From Rhodoplanes serenus (GTDB taxonomy: Bacteria; Pseudomonadota; Alphaproteobacteria; Rhizobiales; Xanthobacteraceae), in the NCBI GenBank assembly GCA_945893145.1, contig CAMDDZ010000005.1, positions 45,875-109,874 of the forward strand: a stretch of 64,000 nt of DNA, in the 5' to 3' direction. Shown one piece after another: positions 1 through 7,474 of this stretch. A program made the position numbers and the translations under genes. The number at the start of each line of letters is the position of its first letter. Positions within the stretch are counted from its first letter, which is position 1. Below the pieces are notes generated by a model. That model ran no database searches. It was not told the origin of the DNA and worked only from the letters and a program-made list of their open reading frames with translations.

Positions 1-146
1 GCCTTGGCCTTGAACCAGTCACGCACCTCGCGGTCGAGGTCCGTGAGCGTGAGACGGCAGATGCCGCCCTTCTGTGTGCCACCAATGGCGGCCGTCTCCA
101 TCAGCTCGCCCCACAGCCGCTCGGCGTCGATGGCGAGGTTTCGCAT
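1..146 (-). CDS. M20-family Zn hydrolase (N-carbamoyl-L-amino-acid hydrolase type), N-terminal fragment
   Basis: Only the first 48 codons lie in the window; the gene runs off the left edge. The ATG at 146 begins MRNLAIDAERLW, followed by an ETAAIGG segment and then CRLTLTDLDREVRDWF. This is the characteristic N-terminus of M20 hydrolases of the N-carbamoyl-L-amino-acid hydrolase / allantoate amidohydrolase / beta-ureidopropionase group, which cleave the ureido group from carbamoylated amino acids with two metal ions. No metal ligand is in the visible part, so substrate cannot be judged. It starts 9 bases after the stop of the OYE gene, so it is probably co-transcribed with it. A hydantoinase-type gene at 17374 could supply an N-carbamoyl substrate, but the two genes are far apart and the link is inference. 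Confidence 0.8.
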   Translation of the reverse strand, partial: MRNLAIDAERLWGELMETAAIGGTQKGGICRLTLTDLDREVRDWFKAK

Positions 147-155
147 AAATCCTGA

Positions 156-1262
156 TCAGGCCCGGCGCTGCGCGGCCGGCGCCCAGAGCTTCGGCCCGAC
201 CCGCAGATATTGCGGCACGCGCGCCACCTCGGCGCCGAGTGCCTGGGCGGCGTGCCAGCCCCAGCGTGGATCGTCGAGCAGCGCCCGCGCCAGCGCGATC
301 ATGTCCGCATGGCCTTCGCCGACGATCGCCTCAGCTTGCGCGGGCGTCAGGATCAGGCCGACCACGCGCGTCGCCATCCCGGTCTCACGTTTCACCTTCT
401 CGGCGATCGGTACGTTGTAGCCCGGCGTGGTCGGATTGCGCGTGTCGGCGGTGATGCCGCCAGACGAGATGTCGATGAAATCGAGGCCATCGGCCTTGAG
501 AGCCTTGGCGTAGGCGACGGTGTCGTCGGCGGTGATGCCGCCATCGGCGTCGCGCCAGTCGCTGCCGCTCACTCGCACGCCGAGCGGCACGTTCTTCGGC
601 ACCACCGCGCGCACCGCCCGCGCGATCTCGCGGCCGAACCGCATGCGGTTCTCGAACGAACCGCCGTACTGATCGGTGCGCTTGTTGGAGATCGGCGACA
701 GGAACGAATGCGCCAGATAGCCATGCGCGTAGTGCAACTCGATGGCGTCGAAGCCAATGCGCAACGCGCGCTTGGCGGCGTTAACGAACGCATCGCGCAC
801 CCGCGCGATGTCCTCCGGCGTCGCCTCGCGCGGTGTGTGCCAGCCCGCGCCGAACGGGATGGCGGACGCCGCGAGGGTCTGCCACGGATCCTGGTCGGCC
901 TTCAGCGCTCCGCCGCCCTCCCAGGGCCGCTGCGATGACGCCTTGCGACCGGCATGCGCAAGCTGGATGCAGAATTTCGACGTGCCGTGACGCTTGCCAT
1001 GCGCGATGACACGAGCGAGCGCATATTCGTTGTCGTCGGAATAGAGCCCCAGGCAGCCGTGGGTGATGCGACCCGCGCGTTCCACATGCGTCGCCTCGAC
1101 GACGGTGAGGCCGGCGCCGGAATTGGCCTGGCCGAACAGATGCCCGAGATGCCAGTCGTTGGCGCTGCCGTCGTCGGCGCTGTATTGGCACATCGGCGAG
1201 ACCACGATGCGGTTGGACAGTTCGAGATCGGCAAGTTTAATCGGCGAGAACAGAGCGGACAT
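156..1262 (-). CDS. NADH:flavin oxidoreductase / Old Yellow Enzyme, YqjM-like
   Basis: This 368-residue FMN protein should reduce the C=C bond of alpha,beta-unsaturated carbonyls with NAD(P)H in the cytoplasm. The YqjM-class signature is clear. MCQYSA at 24-29 carries the regulatory Cys25 that lies over the FMN in YqjM. HAGRKAS is at 103-109. HYAHGYL at 177-183 is the substrate-anion-binding segment, and NKRTDQYGGSFENR follows at about 193-206. The C-terminus carries the FMN-phosphate loop (ARALLDDPRW). Length is slightly above the 340-370 usual for the class. The ATG at 1262 has AAGGA seven bases upstream. The M20 fragment follows after 9 bases. The natural substrate is unknown; general enone detoxification is the usual assumption. 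Confidence 0.93.
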   Translation of the reverse strand: MSALFSPIKLADLELSNRIVVSPMCQYSADDGSANDWHLGHLFGQANSGAGLTVVEATHVERAGRITHGCLGLYSDDNEYALARVIAHGKRHGTSKFCIQLAHAGRKASSQRPWEGGGALKADQDPWQTLAASAIPFGAGWHTPREATPEDIARVRDAFVNAAKRALRIGFDAIELHYAHGYLAHSFLSPISNKRTDQYGGSFENRMRFGREIARAVRAVVPKNVPLGVRVSGSDWRDADGGITADDTVAYAKALKADGLDFIDISSGGITADTRNPTTPGYNVPIAEKVKRETGMATRVVGLILTPAQAEAIVGEGHADMIALARALLDDPRWGWHAAQALGAEVARVPQYLRVGPKLWAPAAQRRA

Positions 1263-1325
1263 GGGATTCCTTGGGCTGGACGGGCAGCCGCAATCATAGA
1301 GGCGACCGCAGGGGCGGCAAGCGGC

Positions 1326-2486
1326 TCAGCGCAGCCTTAAGATCGCCAGCGCCAGCGCCTGGGCGCGCGGCACCAGCGTGTCGATCTCCATATATTCGTC
1401 GGGCGTATGGCCGCGCCCGCCGACCGGACCGACCGCGCAGATGGTCGGCGCGCCAGTCGCCGCCGCAAAGCCGGAATCGGCGCAGCCGCCAGTGAAGATC
1501 GCCTTTGGCTCGTTGCCGAGATCGCGCAGACACGCGCCGTAGTGCTCGAACAGCTGTTGATTGTCCGCGGTCTCGACCAACGGCAGAAACTCGCCGGTAA
1601 TTTCGAGCTTGGCGCTCGTGCCAGGCACAAAGCTTTTCGCGACAATCGCCTCGACTTTCGCCATCGTGGCCCTGCGGTCGGCCGGCGTGATGAAGCGGAA
1701 ATCCACCTCGCAGCGCGCCCAGGGCGCGACGGTGTTGACGGTCTGGCCGCCCGCCACCACGCCAACATTGAGCGTGATGCCGTTCGGCGGATCGCTCAGA
1801 GCGTGCAACGCCAGTGTCTTGTGCGCGAGCTCGTTGATCGCGCTGATGCCCTGCTCGAAGTTGGCACCTGAATGCGCGGCCTTGCCGGTGATCTCGATGC
1901 GCATGAACACGCCGCCCTTGCGGCCGGTTACCACCGCGCCCGGGCCGCGGCCGGGCTCGGAGTTGAACACCGCACGCGCGGCGCGCGCGTGCTGCTCGAT
2001 CACCGGCCGCGAGAACGGCGAGCCGATCTCCTCGTCACCGGTGAACAGCGCGGTGACCGGCGCCGTTGCGCCGCCGAATTTCTTCAGCGCCGCGAGCACG
2101 AAGCAGTTCATCACCAGGCCTGATTTCATGTCGGCGACGCCCGGACCATAGGCGCGGTCGCCATCGATGCGGAACGGGCGGCGCGTCGGCTCACCTTTGG
2201 GGAACACAGTGTCGCGATGCCCCATCAGCAGGATTGGACGATTGCCGCCGCCGTTTCGCACGGTGGCGCTGATGGCGTCGCCGAACTTGGTGTCCGGCGT
2301 CACCTCGGCCGCGATGCCATTGGCATCGAGAAAGCCGCGGATGTGGGCGCCGGCCGCATCCACGCCAGCCTTGTCGTAACTGCCGCCGTCGGTGTTAACG
2401 AGCCGCTCGAGCAGCTTGAGCATTTCGCCGCGCTGGCCGCTGAGCCAATCGAGAACTTGCCGCTCGGTCGATGATGGATCGCTCAT
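1326..2486 (-). CDS. M20 family metallopeptidase, glutamate carboxypeptidase (CPG2)-like
   Basis: A 386-residue M20 di-zinc hydrolase. The ligand set of the carboxypeptidase G2 group is visible: GHRDT (His90, Asp92), bridging Asp119 in VADMKSG, catalytic Glu152 and metal Glu153 in GDEEIGS, and a C-terminal GGRGHTPDEY segment with the last His. A dimerisation (lid) domain lies between. No signal peptide is seen, so it is probably cytoplasmic. Substrates of such enzymes are N-acyl or folyl glutamates and small dipeptides; which applies here is unknown. The frame stays open to 2624, but ATG 2486 has GAGGAAA just upstream, and the extra N-terminus lies over a palindromic intergenic element. The OYE gene lies 63 bases downstream on the same strand. 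Confidence 0.9.
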   Translation of the reverse strand: MSDPSSTERQVLDWLSGQRGEMLKLLERLVNTDGGSYDKAGVDAAGAHIRGFLDANGIAAEVTPDTKFGDAISATVRNGGGNRPILLMGHRDTVFPKGEPTRRPFRIDGDRAYGPGVADMKSGLVMNCFVLAALKKFGGATAPVTALFTGDEEIGSPFSRPVIEQHARAARAVFNSEPGRGPGAVVTGRKGGVFMRIEITGKAAHSGANFEQGISAINELAHKTLALHALSDPPNGITLNVGVVAGGQTVNTVAPWARCEVDFRFITPADRRATMAKVEAIVAKSFVPGTSAKLEITGEFLPLVETADNQQLFEHYGACLRDLGNEPKAIFTGGCADSGFAAATGAPTICAVGPVGGRGHTPDEYMEIDTLVPRAQALALAILRLR

Positions 2487-2562
2487 GGGTTTCCTCGCGG
2501 GCGATTCATACGTCATCGCCAAGCTGGCGCGAAGCGCTCCTCCGCAGAGCCTATGAAACAAA

Positions 2563-2621
2563 ATCGCCGGGTCATAGGCGAGCGAGGCGACGCCGTCCTT
2601 CGGACGGCTATGCCCGGCGAT
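2563..2621. repeat. palindromic intergenic element
   Basis: An imperfect inverted repeat of 59 bases. The outer arms ATCGCCGGG (2563-2571) and CCCGGCGAT (2613-2621) match perfectly. CATAG (2573-2577) opposes CTATG (2608-2612), and the centre CCGTCC/GGACGG forms a tight hairpin. It sits between the M20 peptidase start and a small gene, with no T-tract. It resembles the dispersed palindromes common in Bradyrhizobium-type genomes, but only one copy is visible here, so its repeat nature is inferred. Confidence 0.55.
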
Positions 2622-2646
2622 CAAAACGACGAAGCTTTGAGACTGG

Positions 2647-2871
2647 CTACTCGGCCGGCGCGAAATCGCTCGGCCGCGGCGCGACCTTGGCCCAGCGCTT
2701 GGCGGCCATGATGGCCTCGCGCATGCGATCGAGGAATTCCTCGCTGGTGTAGTAGTGCTGCCAGCGGCCGCTCTGATAGAGGTCGATGAAATGAGCGCGG
2801 CGGCGTTCCGCGAGATCGCGCCACTTCAGCGCGGCCTGGTCCATCGCATACGGGAATTGCCGGTGGGGCAT
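2647..2871 (-). CDS. conserved small protein, TIGR03809-like
   Basis: A 74-residue basic and aromatic-rich protein with a central KWRDLAERRRAHFIDLYQSG helix and the segment WQHYYTSEEFLDRMREAI. I believe this matches the small uncharacterised family TIGR03809 found in Bradyrhizobium and Rhodopseudomonas relatives, but that is recall and was not searched. No signal peptide, membrane segment or metal motif is present. The ATG at 2871 lacks a convincing Shine-Dalgarno sequence; the internal Met at residue 10 is an alternative start. It stands alone between the peptidase and the Rid gene, both on the same strand. Function unknown. Confidence 0.65.
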   Translation of the reverse strand: MPHRQFPYAMDQAALKWRDLAERRRAHFIDLYQSGRWQHYYTSEEFLDRMREAIMAAKRWAKVAPRPSDFAPAE

Positions 2872-3068
2872 CGTCGAACCGCTGGCTGCCGCACAGGCAG
2901 CATGTGATCGTTACGTGCGGGACTTGTGCGAGCAACGGCAGCGCGGCCGTCGCACAGGTCTTGCACGAGTTATGCACAGGGTTGTTCACAGGACGCGGAC
3001 GCCACAGCACGATGCCGGCCGCAGGCCGGACACGCCCAAGGCCATGATTCGTATGGCTGAACGAAGGC

Positions 3069-3094
3069 GCGGCCCCGGTACGTCCCGGAGCCGC
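3069..3094 (-). terminator. possible weak terminator after the Rid gene
   Basis: An inverted repeat (GCGGCCCCGG 3069-3078, CCGGAGCCGC 3085-3094, one wobble pair, 6-base loop) lies about 20 bases past the stop of the Rid-family gene. No run of T follows on the minus strand, so it would be a weak or factor-assisted terminator at best. Confidence 0.35.
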
Positions 3095-3113
3095 GCAAAA
3101 GAAAAGCGGCCGC

Positions 3114-3575
3114 CTAAGACTTGATCGACAAAACGCCCTCAATTTCGACCGAAATCTGGCCGGGCAGCGAGCCCATACCGACCGCGGAACGGCCGTGCTT
3201 GCCGTTTTCGCCGAACACTTCGACGAACAGATCCGACATGCCGTTTGCGACTTTGGGATGGTCCTTGAAGTCGGGCACCGCGTTGACCATGCAGAGCATC
3301 TTGACGACCGTGTCGACGCGATCGAGCGAACCGAGCGCAACGCGGGTCGCGGACAGCAGCTGCAGCCCAACGATGCGGGCGCGCTTGTAAGCCTCCTCGA
3401 CCGAGACGTCGCCGCCGACCTTGCCGGTCATCAGATTGCCGTTCGGGTCGCGCGGCCCCTGCCCAGCCAGGAACAGGAGATTGCCGGCAACGCGGTACGG
3501 CAGGTAATTCGCGACCGGCGCCGGCACGTTGGGCAACGTGATGCCAAGCTGTTTCAGGCGGGCTTCTGCACTCAT
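3114..3575 (-). CDS. RidA/YjgF/YER057c/UK114 family protein
   Basis: A 153-residue single-domain Rid protein. Characteristic parts are LFLAGQGPRDPNG, the LDRVDTVVKMLCMVNAVPDF strand-helix, and near the end GRSAVGMGSLPGQISVEIEG. The latter holds the Arg that binds the substrate carboxylate in RidA deaminases and the conserved Glu. Active RidA proteins hydrolyse reactive 2-aminoacrylate and related enamines to keto acids; other subfamilies act in catabolic pathways. The longer N-terminus distinguishes it from housekeeping RidA (about 128 residues). ATG 3575 was chosen because CAGAGGAAA precedes it; the upstream open frame covers a structured non-coding region. A second Rid protein lies at 26941. 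Confidence 0.9.
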   Translation of the reverse strand: MSAEARLKQLGITLPNVPAPVANYLPYRVAGNLLFLAGQGPRDPNGNLMTGKVGGDVSVEEAYKRARIVGLQLLSATRVALGSLDRVDTVVKMLCMVNAVPDFKDHPKVANGMSDLFVEVFGENGKHGRSAVGMGSLPGQISVEIEGVLSIKS

Positions 3576-3722
3576 GGATCGTTTCCTCTGCGTTGAAATA
3601 TCTGAGCCGGCGATGCGGCCGCGTCTTATCGGCGCGATTGTCCGAAGCTTCCGGCTCCAGGTCCAGATCAAAAATCGAAATGCCGGCGTGCCAAATGCCG
3701 GTGTGCCATGCGCAAAAGGGGC

Positions 3723-3813
3723 GACCCCGCCCGGACGGGGCGCGTCCGAGCGGGGTCTTTGAGACCGGCGCGAGGGGAAGGCGGGGGGCGTGCGCGCCGG
3801 TCGCAGTCTCAAA
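3723..3813. other. tandem strong hairpins, candidate structured RNA or palindromic repeat
   Basis: Two stems lie back to back. First: GACCCCGC (3723-3730) and CGGACG (3732-3737) pair with CGTCCG (3743-3748) and GCGGGGTC (3750-3757), a 15-position stem with one mismatch and a GGGCG loop, followed by TTT on the plus strand. Second: GACCGGCGCG (3763-3772) pairs perfectly with CGCGCCGGTC (3793-3802), and TTTGA (3758-3762) pairs with TCAAA (3809-3813) outside it. No plus-strand gene leads into it. It could be the leader of the Rid gene read from the minus strand, a small RNA, or a dispersed palindrome. Confidence 0.5.
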
Positions 3814-3949
3814 ATTCAGCAGTGAAGGATTTCGTTCGTGGGCCGTGGTGGCCCGGGGATGCACATTGGTCGCGGCGAGAGACCAAAAGGTTCATCGCGA
3901 TGCGCGCATCGTTTTGCGCGTGCGGCGAAATAGCGGATCGTTGGTTCGA

Positions 3950-3980
3950 ATAAAACAAATGCCCCGCTCGCGCGGGGCAT
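3950..3980 (-). terminator. intrinsic terminator of the subtilase gene
   Basis: A perfect 9-bp stem ATGCCCCGC/GCGGGGCAT (3959-3967 and 3972-3980) with a TCGC loop lies 26 bases past the subtilase stop. On the minus strand it is followed by the T-rich run TTGTTTTATT, as expected of a Rho-independent terminator. Confidence 0.8.
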
Positions 3981-4006
3981 CGTGTCTGTTTGTCGATTGG
4001 TGGCTG

Positions 4007-5971
4007 TTAGCGTGCTGCCGTGGTCGGAGCGCCCGTGGACGTCGCAGCCGCCGGAAGCGCGGGCATTGCCGGAGTGGCCGACGCGGTCGGCACCGCCGAA
4101 GCGTTTGACTCCAGCGCCACGATCGCCTGATAGGCGTCGGCAAGACCTGCACCGAACTGCGGATCGCGGCCGGGCGCGCCGAGATCCTTCGCCGACGCCA
4201 CCAGGATTTGGCGCACGACATCGGGCGAGAGGCCAGGCTTGCGTTCAAGGATCAGCGCCACGATGCCGCTGATGTGGGCAGCCGCAAACGACGTACCGGT
4301 GCGCATCTCATAGCCGCCCTGCGGATCCGGCAGCAGAATGTTCACGCCGGGCGCCGAGATCGTGATGTGGCTGCCGATGTTGGAGCCCTTGAAGAGATCG
4401 TCGTTGGCGTCGGTCGCCGAGACGGCGATCACGTTCGGATCCGCCGCGGGATACTGCGGCGGCGAGTTCGGGCCGAAGTTGCCGGAGGCCGCGACCAGGA
4501 CCGCACCATGATTGTGCGCGGCAAGGAGGTGACGCGCCATGCCTGGATCTGCAGGACCCGCGAAGCTCATGTTGATGACGCGCGCGTTCTGCAGAGAAGC
4601 GTATTCGAGACCCTTGATGATCGCCATGGAGGTCGCCTCGGCCGACGAGCCGACAGCGCTGAATGCCTTGATAGCGAGAATGCGCGCGGCGGGCGCCACA
4701 CCCATGAGCTGCGAGCGCGCCGCGATGGCGCCGGCGATCGCGGTGCCGTGGAAGTGCGGCTTCTCGTTGGTGCCGATGGCGTCAAAGGTGCCGGCGATCA
4801 CGCCTGCGAGCTCGGGATGATTGACATCGATACCGGAGTCGATGACCGCCACCAGCACGTTGGAGCCAACCGCAAGGCTATGCGCCTCCGGCAGGTGGAG
4901 CTTGGTGATCATGTATTGCGCCGACCGCATGCCGGTGAGCCCGGCGGTGGCAGTTGTCGCGACCACGGGCGTCACCTGCGGGGTCGTCGCCTGTTGCGGC
5001 GTGAAGCGCGGACCGATCGCTTTGGGCGCCGACGAAGGCGCAGCGCCCTGCGACTGCACGCCCTGGAAGATATAATTGGGCTGGCCCGCGATCAGCACGC
5101 CTGACTGCAGCGCCGGATCGCTCCGGAGCGCTGTCAGCACGACGCGCACCGGGCGGCCATCGGTAATGCGGCCGCGGAAGTAGATCGAATTGGTGAGCAA
5201 AAAGCGCAGCGTCTCGATCTGCGCCAGCCGGTTACGCACCGCCACCACGGCAATGTCGTCCGCTGTCAGATTACCGGGGAACTCCAGCACCACCTCGTTC
5301 GACACGAAGCGGTTCTCGTTCGGCGGCGGGATATCGATGGCGCTGGTGCGCGGACCCTGTGGACCGATCGGGCCGCTGACGCGCGGACCAGCGGGTGGAC
5401 CAAACGAGGACGGCGGTGGGCCAGGCGGAAGCGGCGGCGCTCCCACGGCTGGACCAAGCGTGCCGATCAGGATGCCGGTGCCGATAATCGGAACACCGAG
5501 ACCGGGGCCGGGACGACCAGGGCGATCGGGACGGCCCGGCGGATACGTCGGCGGACGGTCATTGCCTGGCGGATTGCTCACAACCGGACCCGTCGGGCGG
5601 GTCGGTCCGGTCGGCTTGGGCGGCTTGGGCGGCACCGCGATCGAGCTGCTCGGCGTGGTCGTTGCGACGTTGCCCGGATACTTGGGATTGCGCGAAGTGG
5701 TCGACGTACTTGTTGTTGTCGTGGTCACCACGGCCTTCGACGTGATGGCCGGCTTCATGATGGCGGGCTTGGTGACGATGCGGCTCTTGTAGCTTTGAAC
5801 GCTGAACTTTTTGACCGTCGTCGTGCTCATGCGCGGCGTCGCAACACTGCGCATCGTCGGGCCGCGGGAAGCGGCCGACGAGACTTCCGTTGCGGCAACG
5901 ATCGCGGCCGCCGCCACAGCGGCAAGGAGCGATAACGAAACCAAGAGCCTTTGGGGTCGATGCAAGCGCAT
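4007..5971 (-). CDS. S8 family serine peptidase (subtilase) with proline-rich linker
   Basis: A 654-residue exported subtilase. Residues 1-34 look like a signal peptide (MRLHRPQRL, then an Ala/Val-rich core). Residues about 70-220 are low-complexity Thr/Pro/Gly, and 225-310 form a small alpha/beta region that may be a propeptide or inhibitor-like domain. The peptidase domain spans about 365-630 with the full triad: Asp378 (AVIDSGID), His408 (HFHGT) and Ser561 (GTSFAAAH), plus oxyanion Asn498 (SGNFG). Activity is therefore likely. GGAGGT precedes ATG 5971. It lies 93 bases downstream of the ECF anti-sigma gene on the same strand, suggesting membership in that regulon. A terminator follows. Substrate and exact cell location are unknown. 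Confidence 0.93.
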   Translation of the reverse strand: MRLHRPQRLLVSLSLLAAVAAAAIVAATEVSSAASRGPTMRSVATPRMSTTTVKKFSVQSYKSRIVTKPAIMKPAITSKAVVTTTTTSTSTTSRNPKYPGNVATTTPSSSIAVPPKPPKPTGPTRPTGPVVSNPPGNDRPPTYPPGRPDRPGRPGPGLGVPIIGTGILIGTLGPAVGAPPLPPGPPPSSFGPPAGPRVSGPIGPQGPRTSAIDIPPPNENRFVSNEVVLEFPGNLTADDIAVVAVRNRLAQIETLRFLLTNSIYFRGRITDGRPVRVVLTALRSDPALQSGVLIAGQPNYIFQGVQSQGAAPSSAPKAIGPRFTPQQATTPQVTPVVATTATAGLTGMRSAQYMITKLHLPEAHSLAVGSNVLVAVIDSGIDVNHPELAGVIAGTFDAIGTNEKPHFHGTAIAGAIAARSQLMGVAPAARILAIKAFSAVGSSAEATSMAIIKGLEYASLQNARVINMSFAGPADPGMARHLLAAHNHGAVLVAASGNFGPNSPPQYPAADPNVIAVSATDANDDLFKGSNIGSHITISAPGVNILLPDPQGGYEMRTGTSFAAAHISGIVALILERKPGLSPDVVRQILVASAKDLGAPGRDPQFGAGLADAYQAIVALESNASAVPTASATPAMPALPAAATSTGAPTTAAR

Positions 5972-6064
5972 GACGCTACCTCCGAGCCAGGAGCGCGCGC
6001 CATTCAGACCAGGGGCGCGCGCGTTAAGCCTTTGCCATCATGGCGACCCTTTTAGGGCACTCCA

Positions 6065-6751
6065 CTATTGGGCCGCCGGAACCGTGAACTGCACGACCGG
6101 GTTCGACTGCATCCGCTTGACGATCACCGTCTTTTCGGACGCCTGCAGGGGCTTCTCCGAGACGCGCAGCCGGAACAGGCCACTGCCTTCGATCGGACCG
6201 TTCACCACAGCCGCCTTATGGTCGAACAGGAACTTGCTGATGTCGGCCAGGCTGGCCTGCGGATTGAAGCGGATCAGGATGAAGGCGCCCTCGGCCGGGT
6301 CCTGCGTGTTGTAGGAGGCGAGATCGATCGAGCCGGCCTTCTTTTCCTTGATAAGCACGCCGGTGATCAGGCCAGCCTGAAGCACGATGGCGAGTGCCGC
6401 CGCGGTCGCGCCATAGGCCAGAGTGCGCGGCTGGAACCCGGACACGAAGCTTGTCAGCCAGGCGCCGATATTGAACGAAACCTTGGGTTGCCGCGCGGGC
6501 TCAGCATCGATCTTGGCGAACAGCGACTGCATCGCGCGCGCCGACGGCGCTCCGAGCGACTCGTTGAGGCGGATGGCTTCACCCAGTTCCTCACGAACCA
6601 TTTCGTAGCGGCTGGCGAGTTCGTTGTCGTTGGCGAGCGCCTGCTCAACGAGCTGCGCATCGCGGCGGTTGAGCGTGCCTGCGGCATGCCACGGCAGCAG
6701 AAGCTCGATGTCTTCGGGCATCTCCTGCACTTGTTTGTTGTTCGTGTTCAT
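6065..6751 (-). CDS. membrane anti-sigma factor of the adjacent ECF sigma factor
   Basis: A 228-residue single-pass protein. Residues about 15-65 (LLPWHAAGTLNRRDAQLVEQ) are the helical sigma-binding domain typical of anti-sigma factors; the zinc-binding His/Cys set of ZAS domains is not obvious. A transmembrane helix lies near 110-134. The C-terminal part, about 135-228, should be extracytoplasmic and contains a beta-rich segment ending VKRMQSNPVVQFTVPAAQ. ATG 6751 overlaps the sigma stop as ATGA and has GAGAGAGG upstream, the expected translational coupling. A TTG two codons earlier is possible. It presumably holds the sigma factor at the membrane until an envelope signal arrives; the neighbouring subtilase may belong to that response, which is inference. 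Confidence 0.85.
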   Translation of the reverse strand: MNTNNKQVQEMPEDIELLLPWHAAGTLNRRDAQLVEQALANDNELASRYEMVREELGEAIRLNESLGAPSARAMQSLFAKIDAEPARQPKVSFNIGAWLTSFVSGFQPRTLAYGATAAALAIVLQAGLITGVLIKEKKAGSIDLASYNTQDPAEGAFILIRFNPQASLADISKFLFDHKAAVVNGPIEGSGLFRLRVSEKPLQASEKTVIVKRMQSNPVVQFTVPAAQ

Positions 6752-7317
6752 GGCCAACCTCTCTCAATTCCCTGCGCTTTCAGGAGTTCCGCCAACTTCT
6801 TACGCGCGTAGAACATTCTCGTTTTGACTGTTGCCTCCGGGATTCCAACGATCTCGGCTACTTCCTCGACCGATTTCTCGTGGTAGTACACGAGATCGAT
6901 GATCTCCCGATGTTCCACCGTAAGTGATGTCAGGCACTTCCGGATAACCGCACTCTTGTCCTTCTTCTCCAGCGTGACGTCGGGGGTATCTGCCGTGTCC
7001 TCGATCGTCTCCGCCATATCTTCGTCCAACTCTTGCTCGGGCTTACGCCTGAGCGCGGACAAAGCCTTGAACCGAGCGATAGCGAGGAGCCAAGTCGAAA
7101 CCGCGGCCCGTCCTTCGAAACGGCTGGCTTGACGCCAGACGTCCAGGAACACCTCGCTGATCAGGTCTTCTGCGGTTGCTTCATCACGAACCAGCCGCAG
7201 CACGAACCTGAACACTCGCACGTGATGCCGTGCAAACAGCACCTGCATCGCGAGCCGATCGCCGTTTGCGATCCGTCCTATGAGGACTTCGTCCGATGTA
7301 GCTTGGTTCGCGGACAA
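6748..7317 (-). CDS. ECF (sigma-70 family, group 4) RNA polymerase sigma factor
   Basis: A 189-residue sigma factor with region 2 at about 25-95 (DEATAEDLISEVFLDVWRQA, then STWLLAIARFKALSALRR) and region 4 at about 130-182 (HREIIDLVYYHEKSVEEVAE, then GIPEATVKTRMFYARKKL, the helix-turn-helix for the -35 element). No region 3 or extra C-terminal domain is present. The frame starts with TTG at 7317 (SANQATSDEVLIGR follows); no ATG fits the full region 2, and a weak GAGAG lies upstream, so the start is less certain than the gene. It is the first gene of a sigma, anti-sigma, subtilase unit. Autoregulation is usual for such pairs, but I could not identify a clear ECF promoter in 7318-7440. Confidence 0.92.
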   Translation of the reverse strand: MSANQATSDEVLIGRIANGDRLAMQVLFARHHVRVFRFVLRLVRDEATAEDLISEVFLDVWRQASRFEGRAAVSTWLLAIARFKALSALRRKPEQELDEDMAETIEDTADTPDVTLEKKDKSAVIRKCLTSLTVEHREIIDLVYYHEKSVEEVAEIVGIPEATVKTRMFYARKKLAELLKAQGIERGWP

Positions 7318-7474
7318 CTTTCGGCTCTCGTAAGGTTAGTCGTGCCAATTGCGGTTCTGGTTCAAAGCCTTTGCAATTTCCACTTAAACCCTTTGAATCG
7401 CAAGCGAAAATTGTCATTTTTCCGCCCCCAGATAGGGGCTATTGGAAATCGTTAACCATAGGGCGGCCCATTCC

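Larger units (their letters stand above)
3576..4006. other. 431-base structured intergenic region
   Basis: No gene is seen. The region carries the subtilase terminator (3950-3980) and two strong adjacent inverted-repeat structures at 3723-3813, listed separately. Open frames across it on both strands have no ribosome binding site and look like chance reading through GC-rich palindromes. It forms the upstream region of the Rid gene that starts at 3575. Confidence 0.5.

Noticed and set aside
2487..2624. N-terminal extension of the M20 peptidase
   Set aside because: It passes through a palindromic element and lacks a ribosome binding site, while ATG 2486 has a clear one.
3139..3864. 241-residue minus-strand frame including the structured intergenic region
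   Set aside because: It covers the Rid gene in another frame and reads through palindromes; no ribosome binding site.
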